NCBI GenBank assembly: GCA_038373885.1
Contig: JAWZYV010019585.1
Location: 1-64,000 of the forward strand
DNA from: Cheiracanthium punctorium
Taxonomy: Eukaryota > Arthropoda > Arachnida > Araneae > Cheiracanthiidae
Direction of reading: 5' to 3'
DNA length: 64,000 nt
Positions within the stretch are counted from its first letter, which is position 1. Every line of letters begins with the position of its first letter. This document shows positions 35,101 to 47,030 of the stretch, piece after piece. Position numbers and translations under genes: made by a program. The notes under the pieces are model-generated. The model was given only the letters and a program-made list of their open reading frames with translations. It did no database searches and was not told where the DNA came from.

Positions 35101-38100
35101 GACTGAAGCCTTTTGGAATAATTTCTGTTTTGTTTTCTCATGATTTATGATGCTACATAAAAAGGAAGCATTTACATACTCGAAAATCAAATGATTTTTG
35201 ACCACCTACCAATTACAATGAAAACTAATTCTTGAATTCTTCCTCAGAACAACGATTTCAATTTTGTGTCTACACGTTATTACTTTTCGTGCTCTTAACT
35301 GAAGCCTATTCCAGGATTCATATTTTCCAACTCCACCCGTGAACGTGAGGATGTAAAAAAAGGCTCTTGGGTTGTATGGCGCACCTTAACTCGTCTATGA
35401 TAAAAATTGGCGCATGCTATGCAAAAGATTTTTTACCCCTGTTGTAGATTGTGGTAATGACGTCAGCGGGCACCCATTTGAACAACTCTTGTAATAATTA
35501 ATAAAATAAAGATTTTTGTATGTAGTATAGTACTTTGGTCGTTCAAGCGTGATTTCGAAACTTACCTGCATTCTTCACAATTTTCACGCTCACAACTTTC
35601 TAGGTAAGCTTTCATCCTCTTCGTGACTTCTATCCCCCCTCTGTATTTGTCGGTCGAATTTTGGAGCATTCTGTATAAATTTAGTTTAAACTGACTGACT
35701 TCAGACTATACTGTACTTACTTCAGTGCACGCACGTACGACAGACGGATTGACAGATAGACATTTGAAATTTATTCACACCTTTCAGGATTATATATGAG
35801 TAAGAATTGAGAAAGTTAAATTATATTAATCGCCAGAAATACTCCATTTTTTAACGAAAGGGACTGCATTCATATTTTTATTTTTTAATTTCTGTGTATA
35901 GTTTTAAAACAGAAATAAATATATGGAAAAAGGAACCATTTTTTAACCAGTGTGGAGTGATATATTGAAACGATTTGATATTATTCCGCAATTTTTAGTA
36001 GTTTGATGCTGGAAAAGTGAAGTTCTAAAATTTTAGCGAACCTGAATAGAGAAATATGTTTTGGCATATGCAGTAAAACGTAATAATTTTTGAATGCATA
36101 CATGATTAAAAAAAGACTTTTTAAATGGATATGGACTGTATTTGCCGTATACTACAGAGAAAAAAACGAAATGAATTGAAACGAAAGTAACATATTAAAC
36201 TTTAATTTTTTCAGTAGAAATATGTTTGCATATATACTTACAATTTAATGTTTACTACCCTTCCATGCAAACACAAAAGTAGATATACACATTGTTCGCA
36301 TACAAACGCACACTACTTGTTTAGATAATTTTATTTTGGATGTACGAGGAAAATAATTAAGCTAGCTTCAATTTAAAAGATTTGCTTTTAAATAGTTATA
36401 AAAAAATCTTGTGATTGAATTAAATGCTCAGATTGTAAATGAAAAGGTAAAAGGAGAGAGCTCTTTAATCTCAATCTCTAAACATTTCTAAAACAATCTA
36501 GTTTTTTACCTAAAAAAAAATAGAATAAAAAGTCATTTACTTCTGGTTACTTTTTTATAAACAGTTTTAAGCCTTATTTCAACTGCAAAATACTTAAGAA
36601 ATAAGTTCTTAGTAAAAAATATCTGAGAGTGAAAGGAGAAAGTAAGTTTTTAAAATTTATTTCATGTTTGACTTAAGTAGAAAAGTTTTATAGCGATGAT
36701 TTTCTACAAACTTATTTGAATACTTGTAATTTAATTTCTCTGAATATTTAAACATTGTATAAAATAGGTATTTCATATTAGTGAAAAAAATTTTAACATA
36801 CTCGATATGATAAAAAAAATCTTTTGAATAGCATTTTTGACTTTTACACGTACTTTCCAATTCCTAAACTATTTCTAGATGCATTAGGACTCTGTAATTC
36901 TGTAAATGTAAAGAACATACTTGAATCTACATTACTAGCTTATTCAAGACGACGAACATGATAAAAATGGTAAAGTGTCCAGTATAGCTGTTTACTTTTT
37001 ATTTTTTGAGAGGAATGCTTTTGAGCTCAGTATGAAAGGAAAATGGTTCTTGATACTTTTGCAAAACCCTTTTCTTATTTCCCCAAAAAATCGACGGGCG
37101 ATTTATGTTTACACTTTTGTTGTGAATGCGATCATAGCTTACTGTGTCTAGAAAGATTTTTAGGAACCAGGTCTAAACAGAAAATTTACTGCTTAAAGAA
37201 ACACGCAGAACTATCTTACCTATTACAATTCACTGGAATTCACAAACATTAATTGAATGGCTTTCAGTTAGTCAAACGCAAGAGCCCGCCCCCCCAAAAA
37301 CACACACACACACACACACTCACACAAAACTTTACAAACAGCACTCTTACTGAAGTATTGAGAAGATTTGTCTCTACTCCACAACGTAATATATGCCACA
37401 ATACACTTTCCTAACAGTAGATACAGAAGTCTCATTAACTGCTTCACGAGCAGCCATTCTAAGACCTAACAACACAAGGCATCAATAACACAAAGCACTT
37501 TGGATCTTATTCACTCGACTGACAACAGAATAATTTAACTCTTAAAGTCTTTGAATCCAGTATGCTATCCGTTCTTCAGGTTCATTCAAATTCAAAAACC
37601 TTCTCAAGGAAGTATGATTAATTTCTGTTGAGAGAGATGTAAGAGAGCAAACAAGCAGTTAAGGATCTCTTGGAATCTTGTTCGCAATGCTAGTTGATTG
37701 GCCATTGGAAGCCGATTACTTTGCTTCGCGCTATTAACGTTATTATTCGCAATTTTCTGTCTGCTTGTGCTGTTAATTTTTGAAAACGTTTGCAAAGCTT
37801 AGTAAATTTTAATGGAAGGGAACTGAAATTTATGGATCATCTTGATCAGAAAGTAATATAAAGAGCACAAAAGCATACAAAATGCAACTTTGAACGAATT
37901 CTTCAGTATGCTGTCACTCCTTCCTGATCTAGAATATGAATTGCTTCATGACATTTGTTAAAGTAGCCCAACAGTAATAGAAATTACCGATTTTGACGTT
38001 ATAGGAAAATATACTAAAATATCCAACGTCAATAGCCATACAGCGGTTTGTTTGGGAATTGCTTTCGCCACCGTGACTTTGAAAAATAGTTCATAGAATG

Positions 38101-38176
38101 CCACGCTTGTAGATATCTTAAAAAGGAGAGAAAACAAGAACTGGTGGTCGATCTCAAGATTATAGTGTCGGCTCAT

Positions 38177-38210
<34 letters not shown>

Positions 38211-38695
38211 GGAGTGTTACAGCATTCATGGCAGGCCATATAATAGGTTTTACCTGTAGAGTTGCCTGGACTGGCAGTTCTACAAATATGAAACCTATCA
38301 AACATTTTTGGCAGATAAGGAAAAAAAAAGAAATAGTCAAAGAAATCCCCATAAATAGATGACAAATAACAAATTTAATAAATATTTGGCATCACAATTC
38401 AGCAATCAAAGAAAGTGCATGAAAAGTATGCCTAGGCGTATGCAAGCCGTTATACAAGCCAAAGAGAGTGTCACCAAATACTGACTGTCAATCACTAACC
38501 CTCGGTTTTTTCCTTTTATGTTCTTTAATAATATGTATTTTGTAGCTGAAAATAATAAAGAAATTAACAATAAATAAAAGTAAATTCATTTATCCCACTC
38601 AAACAGTGTCTCTCTAATTCTTCTCCGTCACTTAAATACAGATATACTATATTTTGACCGTCCCTAATAATTTAGCCATCCACCATAAGAAAGCC
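35101..38695. other. AT-rich spacer with simple repeats
   Basis: No gene recognised. It holds a (CA)n microsatellite at about 37300-37326 and a 30-base A-run at 38178-38207. The open frames crossing the A-run are artefacts of the poly-lysine or poly-phenylalanine reading. Confidence 0.45.
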
Positions 38696-38699
38696 TCCA

Positions 38700-39165
38700 A
38701 GAGGAGATAACCAGCCATATACGACACCTTTTCTTCCCCTAATCCAAGAGATCTTTGCTTCAAATTTTTTCCCCAGATAACGGAACTCACCTCACTTGTT
38801 TCTTCTCTATGGCCAGAACACAACGTACGAGAGTCTCATCTACAACAGTCATTCACAATTAGTTGTGCTGTCAGCAAATTTGACTGAAGTTGACAACACT
38901 TTGCAGTCGATCTCCCTTTCTATGCTTGCAAGTTGTTCCGGTTCAGTTTTCCAGCAGGACAAAGCTTGGTTACATACAGCACAGCATTCCCAACTATGCA
39001 TTTGGCGTGTTAATGTCTTAAACTGGTCTGCCAGGTTTCCATACTTATTGTCTATCGAACATGTTTGGGACATACAGGGCAGGCAAATTCAGTGGTATAC
39101 AAGTTCATTCCAATTCTATGACGATATGACCAGTTATTTCATTTGGGGGTGGGTGGGAATCAACT
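38700..39165 (+). pseudogene. Decayed Tc1-like transposase, catalytic C-terminal part
   Basis: The plus-strand frame 38796-39221 carries the second and third catalytic blocks of a Tc1-type DDE domain: SGSVFQQDKAWLHTAQHSQL (normally QQDNARPH) and LLSIEHVWDIQGRQ (normally SPDLSPIEHVWD). The D and E are kept while surrounding conserved residues are lost. It belongs to a different Tc1 lineage from the element at 39377-40871. The N-terminal part is not recognisable. Confidence 0.7.
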
Positions 39166-39376
39166 GCAGAGGGACGTCATCAATAAAAAGACTCCAACTA
39201 AATACTGGCTTATATAGCTGACAAGGGTGGCTTTGCCACTTACTGATTTTCCCATTCTTTGTATTTATACTCGTAAATAAAACACTTTCTCGACTACACT
39301 TTTAATCATTTCGAACTCTACACTACGTCCGAGTCTACACTATGTCCGTGTGACTCGATTGTTTCTCGTGTATATA

Positions 39377-40871
39377 CACTCATGTCCATAAATTAAGGAT
39401 AATGAAGTTCAGGCAAAGAAAGAGAAAGAAGCAAAACAAATTTGACTTATTTGTAAAGTCTATTTATTAAACAAAAAGTAAAGAGCAAAAAAGATGCTAT
39501 ATGTTTGATATAATTAATAAAAATTGCAAGTTTTACTCCCTTGACCAAATTTCAAAAAAGAACCTATTTACAAAAAACAGTATAACATGATTAGTAGGAT
39601 GGTTAATACGGAGTATGTCTTCCGGACGATGCAATACAGGCCTGACAACGCCTAGGCATGCTGAGTATCAAATGATCAATCTGATCTTGGGGAATATTAC
39701 ACCACTCATCGAGCAATGCACTCCGAAGTTCCGGTAGACAGGTGGGAGGGGTTGACGGGCTGCAATTCGTCGGCCAAGCATATCCCACACATGCTCTATT
39801 GGATTCAAGTCCGGTGAGTATGCTGGACAATGCATACGGGTGATATCCTCCGATTGAAGGCATTCGTCTACAATGTTTGCACGGTGAGGACGGGCGTTGT
39901 CATCCATAAACACAAATTCAGCACCCATGGCGCCCCGAAACAAACGTACATGTTGTTCCAGAATGACATCTCGATTGATGTGGCCTGTCACCGTTACACT
40001 CTGAACATGCAGGTCAGTTCTGGAACCAAGAATAATTCCTCCCCAAACGAGCCATCCTGCACCACCGTAACGGTGTCTTTCAATGGTGTTCTCTTGGTGG
40101 TAACGGGTACCTGGCGCTCTCCAGATGAATGTCCGGCGAGAATCAGACTCCAAACTAAACCTGGAAAACATCACACAAGACCACTGTTGCGGTGTCCACA
40201 ATGCATGCTCTCTACTCCAGGTTAATCGCAGGCGACAGTGAGTTGCGGTAAGTGGAACACATCTGACAGGCCTACGAGCATATAGACCAATGTGCCCTAA
40301 GCGTCTGTACACGGTCTGCCTTGAAACTGTCGTACCGGTAGCTGAAGAGAGCTGACGAGACAGGTCTGATGCTGTACTCCGTCTGTTTCTTTTGGCAGTA
40401 ACTGCCAAATAGCGGTCCTCATTCGGCGTTGTAACTCGTGGGCGACCTGTGCTGTAACGTCTACTCACATTACCATCATCTTGGAATCGTTGCCAAAGCC
40501 TGGAGATGACACTCTGGGCGATTCCAAGTTCCACGGATACTTCCAGCTGGGTACGTCCACATTCCAGTCGTCCGATAATTCTGCCACGTAAAACATCATC
40601 CAAATGCCTCCTTTGTGCCATAACTATGCGGTTTTTGCACTGAAAGGCTTTCACAGCGCTTGTGAACAATTTTACTTCTTTGCCACCATTCCTTATATAC
40701 CCCTCTCTTACAGTCTCGTCATTGTGACGTACCATCCACGCCATCTGGTGGTTTCCTGTAATTTGCATATTCTTCTTCAAGATGTGTGTGATCATTCCAC
40801 AGGTGAAATTTTTATTTTAGAGATCAATTTCTGTGTGATTCTGAATTATCCTTAATTTATGAACATGAGTG
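39377..40871 (-). mobile_element. Tc1-family DNA transposon, copy 2, complete (1,495 bp)
   Basis: Both terminal inverted repeats are present: 39377-39403 and 40845-40871, 27 bp with one mismatch, beginning CACTCATGTCCATAAATTAA on the plus strand. TA flanks each side (39375-39376 and 40872-40873). The transposase is on the minus strand. The element is nearly identical to the one at the start of the window, apart from small indels. Confidence 0.93.
39603..40621 (-). pseudogene. Tc1 transposase with first catalytic Asp deleted and a C-terminal frameshift
   Basis: I take the ATG at 40621 (MAQRRHLDDVLRGRI) as start rather than an in-frame ATG at 40795, because the former begins the helix-turn-helix region (ECGRTQLEVSVELGIAQSVI, about residues 19-38). 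The catalytic D of FMDDNARPH and E of NPIEHVWD are intact with 34 residues between. Compared with copy 1, nine bases (copy 1 227-235, gacgagtcc) are missing near 40161-40165, removing S-D-E and with it the first catalytic Asp while keeping the frame. A one-base loss in a C-run near 39738-39742 then shifts the frame, so the normal C-terminus ending at 39603 lies in another frame. Confidence 0.9.
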
Positions 40872-40873
40872 TA

Positions 40874-43800
40874 TTTTATGGCAACAGAGTGTATTATAAA
40901 GGATTACACAGAAGACTGAAAAATAAAAATGAACTGTTTAATGATCAAATTAAGCATTAAAGTTATACAAGTCCGATTTATATCCTTTGTATCTTCAGAC
41001 AAATATTTAATAGCTTTACTATTTTCGCCATTTATACAAACTTCAGAATTCTAAAAGAATGTATAATTAGCCTTAGCCATAGTTCTTAGAAACAAATGAT
41101 GGCAAAAATATCTTTTATCTATTCGCGCTTCTGTATATAATTTTATTTCCTCTATCCTTACGGCCTTATTTGAATACTTAAAATAAAATGAAACATTTAG
41201 AAATATTCATAAAAAATGTATATATCTCACTAAAGTTAAATGCTCAAAAATTAAGATTGTATTTAACTGTAAAAATAAAAATAACATTTAAATCTCAAGT
41301 TTAAGTTTTTCTCGTGAGATTTTTAATCGTGTAAGTATTAAAATAATAATCGTAACTTCTTGTAATTCCTCAAGAAATGCTCACGTACTTGCTTCTTACT
41401 TCGAATTTATAATGCATTAAAAGACAATAATTTGTAAAATACCCTTGAGTGTAAAAAAGGAAAATATCGTATATTTTTCGACATTTATTTAATGTTTGGC
41501 TTAAACAGAGGAATTAAACACAGTTTTTCTACATTTACGTGCTTTTTGATAATTTATTTTCGCTGAATATTTAAACACACTTCATGAAAAGAAACTGTTT
41601 CTGATCAGTGAGTAAAAATTAACAGGTTTGTTTGTTTTTCCTTTGATTTTTAAAACCACATGCCTCGAGGCAAGTAGTTAGAATAATTTCTCCTTTGATG
41701 TATAGAAACGATTACTTACCTTTATTTGAGGAGATGCATGGGACAACAGCCTTTCTTTGTTTATTTTATCTGAGACATTTACCTTTATTAATGTTTAATG
41801 ATAAAGATAGGGATACTGGAAAAACTATGGAAAACTCCTTTAAAAAGAATATATTAATGAAAGAGTTTCGGAATTAAAACATTAGTTATTCATTTTATAT
41901 GATTTTAAGGGTGTAAGAAAAAAAATTCTAAATCAGAGAAATCTTTTGAACTGAAAAGTAGTTAAACTACAGTAAGACCTGACCTATCAGACATGGACTC
42001 TTCCTTAGGTAGAAATATTTTCGGAATTTTCTTTAGGTAGAGATATTTTCGGACTTTGTTAGAGATATTATTTTGTTTTTATTACATCTTCATTCAACTA
42101 CGCCCTACTTAATGGACAAATATCACGCGCTACTGTTTAAGATACTTTATTCGATTATGTTAAAATATTAAGCAATATGTAGTAAGAGTTGTAGGCTAAG
42201 TTTGGTGTAATATGCTTTAAGGCTCTACGTTTGCCTGCATACATTTGATCTCTTATGTACAGGCTATAAAAATATTTCGGGCGAAAGTGCAGAAAAAGGC
42301 TTATACAAAATCCCTCAATACACTAATACATTCGATGAAAGTGCTTTATTGAGGATGGTTTCAGATTGATTTATCTTTCTGTTATTTCTTTTGATTTAAA
42401 TTTTGTTGTTTAGCTTTTCAAATAACCTAATATTTCTATACAGAAAATGTGAATAAAACTGATCTTTCCTTTAAATATACACTTCTTTAAAAAATAAAGA
42501 GAAAGTAAATAAAAATCGTTGTAGATAAAATAAAAATACCAATAATTTGATGACAAAAATTAAATTCTCAAGAATTTCAAAATTTCCTAAAAGTTTTAGA
42601 ATCATAATTTTTCTTTCAAGAATTGTTCAACAATCGGTTAAAATTATTTTGTGAAAATAAATAAAAAAATAAAATAAAAAATAAAACTTACATTTTGCCA
42701 TTTAAATTTTTTACGTGCGGATTTTTAAATTAAAATACAGATTTGGAAATTTTTATGATGCGCTTTTGTGCAGCACTCAAGGCAATTCAGTTCGGAAAAC
42801 ATCTAATTTTGTTTCAAATATCCCCAGGTTGTGTTTTTTTGCAACTAAAATTTCAAAATTCTTAAATTTTTTTGCCGCTTATTAAAGAGCTCAAGGGAAT
42901 AAAAGTTTCAAAAAATTAGTTCATTAATAAGAAGATGCCCTTAAAATAAGACAAACAGAGGAAATAAAAACAACTTAGTAAATGTTAGAAAATACGTATA
43001 TATAAAAGGCTTTAAAATATTTAGCTTATTATGATTTTTGATTAAAATAATTTACCACGCTTATGTAACTCATGCGAACTACGAAATTAATTTAATTTTA
43101 AAACATAAATTAAATTCATATTATTCTGTGAATTAATTTCATTCATATCTATTTAAAGTGTGCTATAAATAAACGCATGTAAAGTATAAAAAACACTTTT
43201 TTTATAGAAAAAATGTTATTAATAACAATTCATTCATACGCAATACTTCTCTTCAATAAAAGACCCACCTCATCATCTTTTTAAAAATATTCTTTATCCA
43301 TTGAAAATAACCGAAAAAGATTATTTCTGGCTGATTGTCATTTAAAAACTTTTTAGATCTGATTAAATAATTTCTCTCGATAGGTATGCATGCATATTTT
43401 TATAATAATAGAAATTAAATTTGTAATAAAGTAAATAAAATAAAAATTCCAGTATAATGTAGAAAATGTTTTCAATTTAAAATTACTAGCAAATTACTTT
43501 GTAACATTCTTTCAAAATTTGTATTCTCCATTGTGGACGTCTCATCTGAAAACGTTTAAAGAAAAATTTATATCTGCAGTTAGTATAGAATTTCCCAATA
43601 AATTTTGCTATGTATGACTGCTTTAAATGTGCGACTCCTGAAATCACAAAGTTAACACTGAGGAGTGTTTAAACTGAATAGTTTTTTAATATTTAAGTTT
43701 TCAAGAACAACGATCAGGCTTTGGGGGGAGTAATTTTTAATAAATTTAATATATTTGTTTCCTGTTTTGTTAATATAGTGTAGAAATAAATTACTTACTT

Positions 43801-44019
43801 CTTTACATTAGTAAGAGGTAATATTTTAAGGAAAATATCCCGCCCAATTTTTTTCTATTTTAATTTTACCTCACGTTTTCATAATTATTTCTGAGACATA
43901 AGGGTTATTGTAAAACACCGTTTACCTTATTTTCTATTTTAAATAAAGAAAGCACTACTATCTTCTGAAAAAATACCGTATTTGGATAATTTATAAATTA
44001 TGACTAACAGATAATCACT
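40874..44019. other. AT-rich spacer
   Basis: Very AT-rich. No gene, RNA or repeat structure recognised. Confidence 0.5.
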
Positions 44020-44079
44020 AACATATAAATTTCACTGAACCGATAAATACCTTTATCTGTTCAGTGAAATTTATATGTT
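44020..44079. repeat. 28-bp hairpin, one mismatch, 4-base loop
   Basis: The arm 44020-44047 (aacatataaatttcactgaa…) pairs with 44052-44079 with a single mismatch, around the loop 44048-44051. Confidence 0.9.
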
Positions 44080-44640
44080 GAGGTGAATTGTCTATATAAG
44101 AGGCACTGAATAAACATAAACATGTTATATTTTAAGAGTGAAACAGTACATATTACTATTGAAAAAATTTACTGAATGGAATATTAAATATACAAAATTT
44201 AATATCAGTATGATTTAGAGTAAATGGAAGACTAAAATGAATATTAATCATACCAAAATGACAATAAATTTTAAGAATAACCCTACTAAAAATAACTTTG
44301 TTATCAAGTAACTGTAAACATTAAACTGCATGGAAGACAAATATTCACTAAGGTAAAAAATTTTCTGTTCAGTCGTAAAATAGTACAAAAATGAAAAGTA
44401 ATTGTATTCTACTTGAATATCGGGAAAAGAATGTGCAGAGTAGTCAAATTTCAGAAAAAAATCTTCCCGGTAATATATGAGATAAAAATCTGTAGTATTC
44501 AAAAATGCTGATCATTACAATCTACCCTCATTGGTGCCAGTTTAGGTTGTTTACTATTACTTCACCTGAACCTACTATGTATGACACAATATAAAGAAGA
44601 AATTAATATTATATTACTTAAAAAATATTGTAGATACTCA
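44080..44640. other. AT-rich spacer between two hairpins
   Basis: Nothing recognised. The minus-strand frame at 44248-44502 has AT-driven composition and no family features. Confidence 0.45.
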
Positions 44641-44681
44641 GCTAGTGGCCTCATTCAATGGAATTGAATGAGGCCACTAGC
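44641..44681. repeat. Perfect 19-bp hairpin, 3-base loop
   Basis: The arm 44641-44659 (gctagtggcctcattcaat) pairs perfectly with 44663-44681. The stem is GC-richer than its surroundings and directly precedes the tandem array at 44682. Confidence 0.95.
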
Positions 44682-44836
44682 AGTCTACAGTCTACAAGTG
44701 GACAACAAGACAGTAATTGAAAAGTGGACAATAACAAGTGGACAATAAAATCTACAAGTGGACAATAAGACAGTAATTGACAGTAATTGACAGTAATTCA
44801 GTCCGCTTGTAGACAGTAAGACAGTCTACAAGTGGA
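44682..44836. repeat. Irregular minisatellite
   Basis: Interleaved repeats of 'tctacaagtggacaataa' and 'gacagtaatt', with one inverted unit ('tccgcttgtagacag', about 44802-44816). Confidence 0.8.
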
Positions 44837-46083
44837 TGCAATTTACTAAAAAGATACGGAGATAACTTTTATTAGAAAGAATTTGCTTTAAAGCGTTTGA
44901 AAAATTTAATGCTTAATAGCTCCATTTTGTCTGTAAGATGATGTACATGGATTTAAACAGCAGATAGTGAGACATTGACTTTGATTAACAAGATGACCCA
45001 GAATCATAGAACATTCGAACTCTGATTCCTTTTTATGTAGACCTATGTGAATAATAAAATTTCAAAACTTTCATATTTTATGAAAAAGTATTTAAAGTTC
45101 ATTGAACTTTAAAAAATTTTCACATGATTGAGAAAAGTGGTTTAATATAAAAGCAAACTGAAGATTTTTTTAAATAGTTTATTTATTTTTTTTTTATTTC
45201 AATTACTACGCAATATTGAATTCGGTCAAATTACAGAAAAAACACCCTCTATTATAGTCCCGAAATTTCACGAAAACCAGAATTAATTTTATTGCTTTAA
45301 GGCCCCCAAAGAGGTTTTAGTTCCGTAGAATCATAAAAAGACAGGAAAGTCCAAACATTTTTTGTATTAATCAAAATGAGAAATTCAAATCACTAGTTCT
45401 TTCTTTCTAGATTTTCTTAAACGCCAATAATTTGCGATCTAGATATTGAGATTCTAGGGGTTGAAATAATGGAATGTGGGGGAAAAATAATAAAGTTCTT
45501 AAAGAAAAAATATAATATTGAAAAAGAAAATTACTGATAAGTTTGAAAAAAGATATCAAGACGAAATAAAGAAGCATAAAAAATAAATTTTCTACCACAT
45601 AAAATATTCTTTTACGAATTTTTATTTATAATAATTACTATATATTAATCGTTAATTTAAAAAAAATATTTTAAACCATCAAGTGAATTTTGTAAATAAA
45701 GGGCACAGTTCGAACATAATTAATGCTAATAAGAATAAATGTTTAAAGCATGCGGGCACATATGGGCCACCCCCAGCCCGCAGACAGGATGTGCCCAGTC
45801 CCGACTCTTGATGCGGCCAGCGAAACATATCGAAACCCAATATACAACTTACATAAACCCTTTAAAATCCCATTTAAATCCCAAGTATACGACGTGCAAC
45901 TTCACTAACACCCTAAAGTTTGCCCCGCAACATTCCAAAGTTTGACCAAACCGGGTTTAAAGGTTAACAAAGAACTTTATGAATAACCACATACAAATAC
46001 TTTTTATATATGTGTGTTATTTGCAAACTTCTTTATTATTTTTAATAATAAATGTTAGTAATATATAGTATTAACATTGCATG
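44837..46083. other. AT-rich spacer
   Basis: No gene recognised. A GC-richer stretch at about 45750-45850 ('gcgggcacatatgggccacc') remains unexplained and might be a decayed repeat. Confidence 0.45.
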
Positions 46084-46085
46084 TA

Positions 46086-46601
46086 CGAGGGTAAGTTGAA
46101 AAATAAGTTTCCCCTGTGACTGTGATCAGAGTTGTGTATGAAAGTCAAAAAATAGAATGAGACATTAAATATATGACATACCTTTATTTTTCCACATAGG
46201 TACCAAGTACATTGAGACATTTGTCATATCGCTTAATAAGCTTCAAAAAGCCCTCCAGGAAAAAATCAGGGCTTTGCATATGGAAGAAGCATTGAATGGC
46301 TTGTTTCACTTCAGTATTGCTTCCAAAGCGTCTTCCACCGAGATTTTTCAGGGACGACACAGGGAAAGGCGACCCTGTGTCGCCTTTCGCCCATAGCCGT
46401 TCAACGCTTCTTCCATATGCAAAGCCCTAAATTTTTCTTGGAGGACTTTTTGAAGCTTATCAAGCGATATGACAAAGGTCTCAACGTACTCGTACGAGAA
46501 TAATAAAATAAAGGTCTTTAATGTCTCATTCTATTTTTTGACTTTCATACACAACTCTGACCACAGTTGACAGGGGAAACTTATTTTTCAACTCACCCTC
46601 G
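46086..46601. mobile_element. Mariner-derived foldback element (inverted duplication of a transposase 3' end)
   Basis: The element starts CGAGGGTAAGTTGAAAAATA and ends in its complement, between TA dinucleotides at 46084-46085 and 46602-46603. The arms are about 250 bp and meet near 46350. Each arm encodes, reading toward its outer end, the C-terminus of a mariner-type transposase: FLKLIKRYDKCLNVLGTYVE on the minus strand in the left arm and FLKLIKRYDKGLNVLVRE in the right arm. It is therefore a head-to-head duplication of one transposon end. It codes for nothing functional but keeps usable ends. Confidence 0.88.
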
Positions 46602-46789
46602 TATATGTAGTTAAATTTTTTCATGTTTACGGAAAACTGAGAAATTATAATTTACTTATATATTTACATAAATAAAATCTTGATAATAAACTACTTTTGC
46701 AGATAGAATAAGGACGATCTGGAACAATTTTGGAAGACTGACTAGAATAAAACTGGAATTAGCAGATTTGGGTAATACATGGTAAATTT

Positions 46790-47020
46790 AAATATATGCC
46801 GCATGGGTTGTGCAGTAACTATAGAACCATTCTACCGCACCGCGGATCAGGATACGATTCTCGTCATAGTCTTGAGTATCATTTCGTCCCTCCCTTCATA
46901 GGGGCCAACGCTGGTCCACCTACAAAGTGCCTCTATAATAAAGTGATCAGCACTTTTCGCTCTTGCAGGGACCAATGCCCATAAACGACTAGTGCCCGTC
47001 ATTAGAAAAAAAATTAATAT
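46790..47020 (+). repeat. tRNA-derived SINE, partner of 19622-19850
   Basis: It shares the body blocks 'cttcatagg..ccaacgctgg', 'aataaagtg' and 'actagtgcccgt' plus an A-rich tail with the copy at 19622-19850. The tRNA-like head is more decayed ('gggttgtgcagtaac', 'ggatacgattctcg'). Confidence 0.7.
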
Positions 47021-47030
47021 ATTTTGAATT

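Noticed and set aside
37958..38365. 135-codon frame with a phenylalanine run, and its plus-strand lysine-run partner
   Set aside because: Both are created by the 30-base A-run at 38178-38207.
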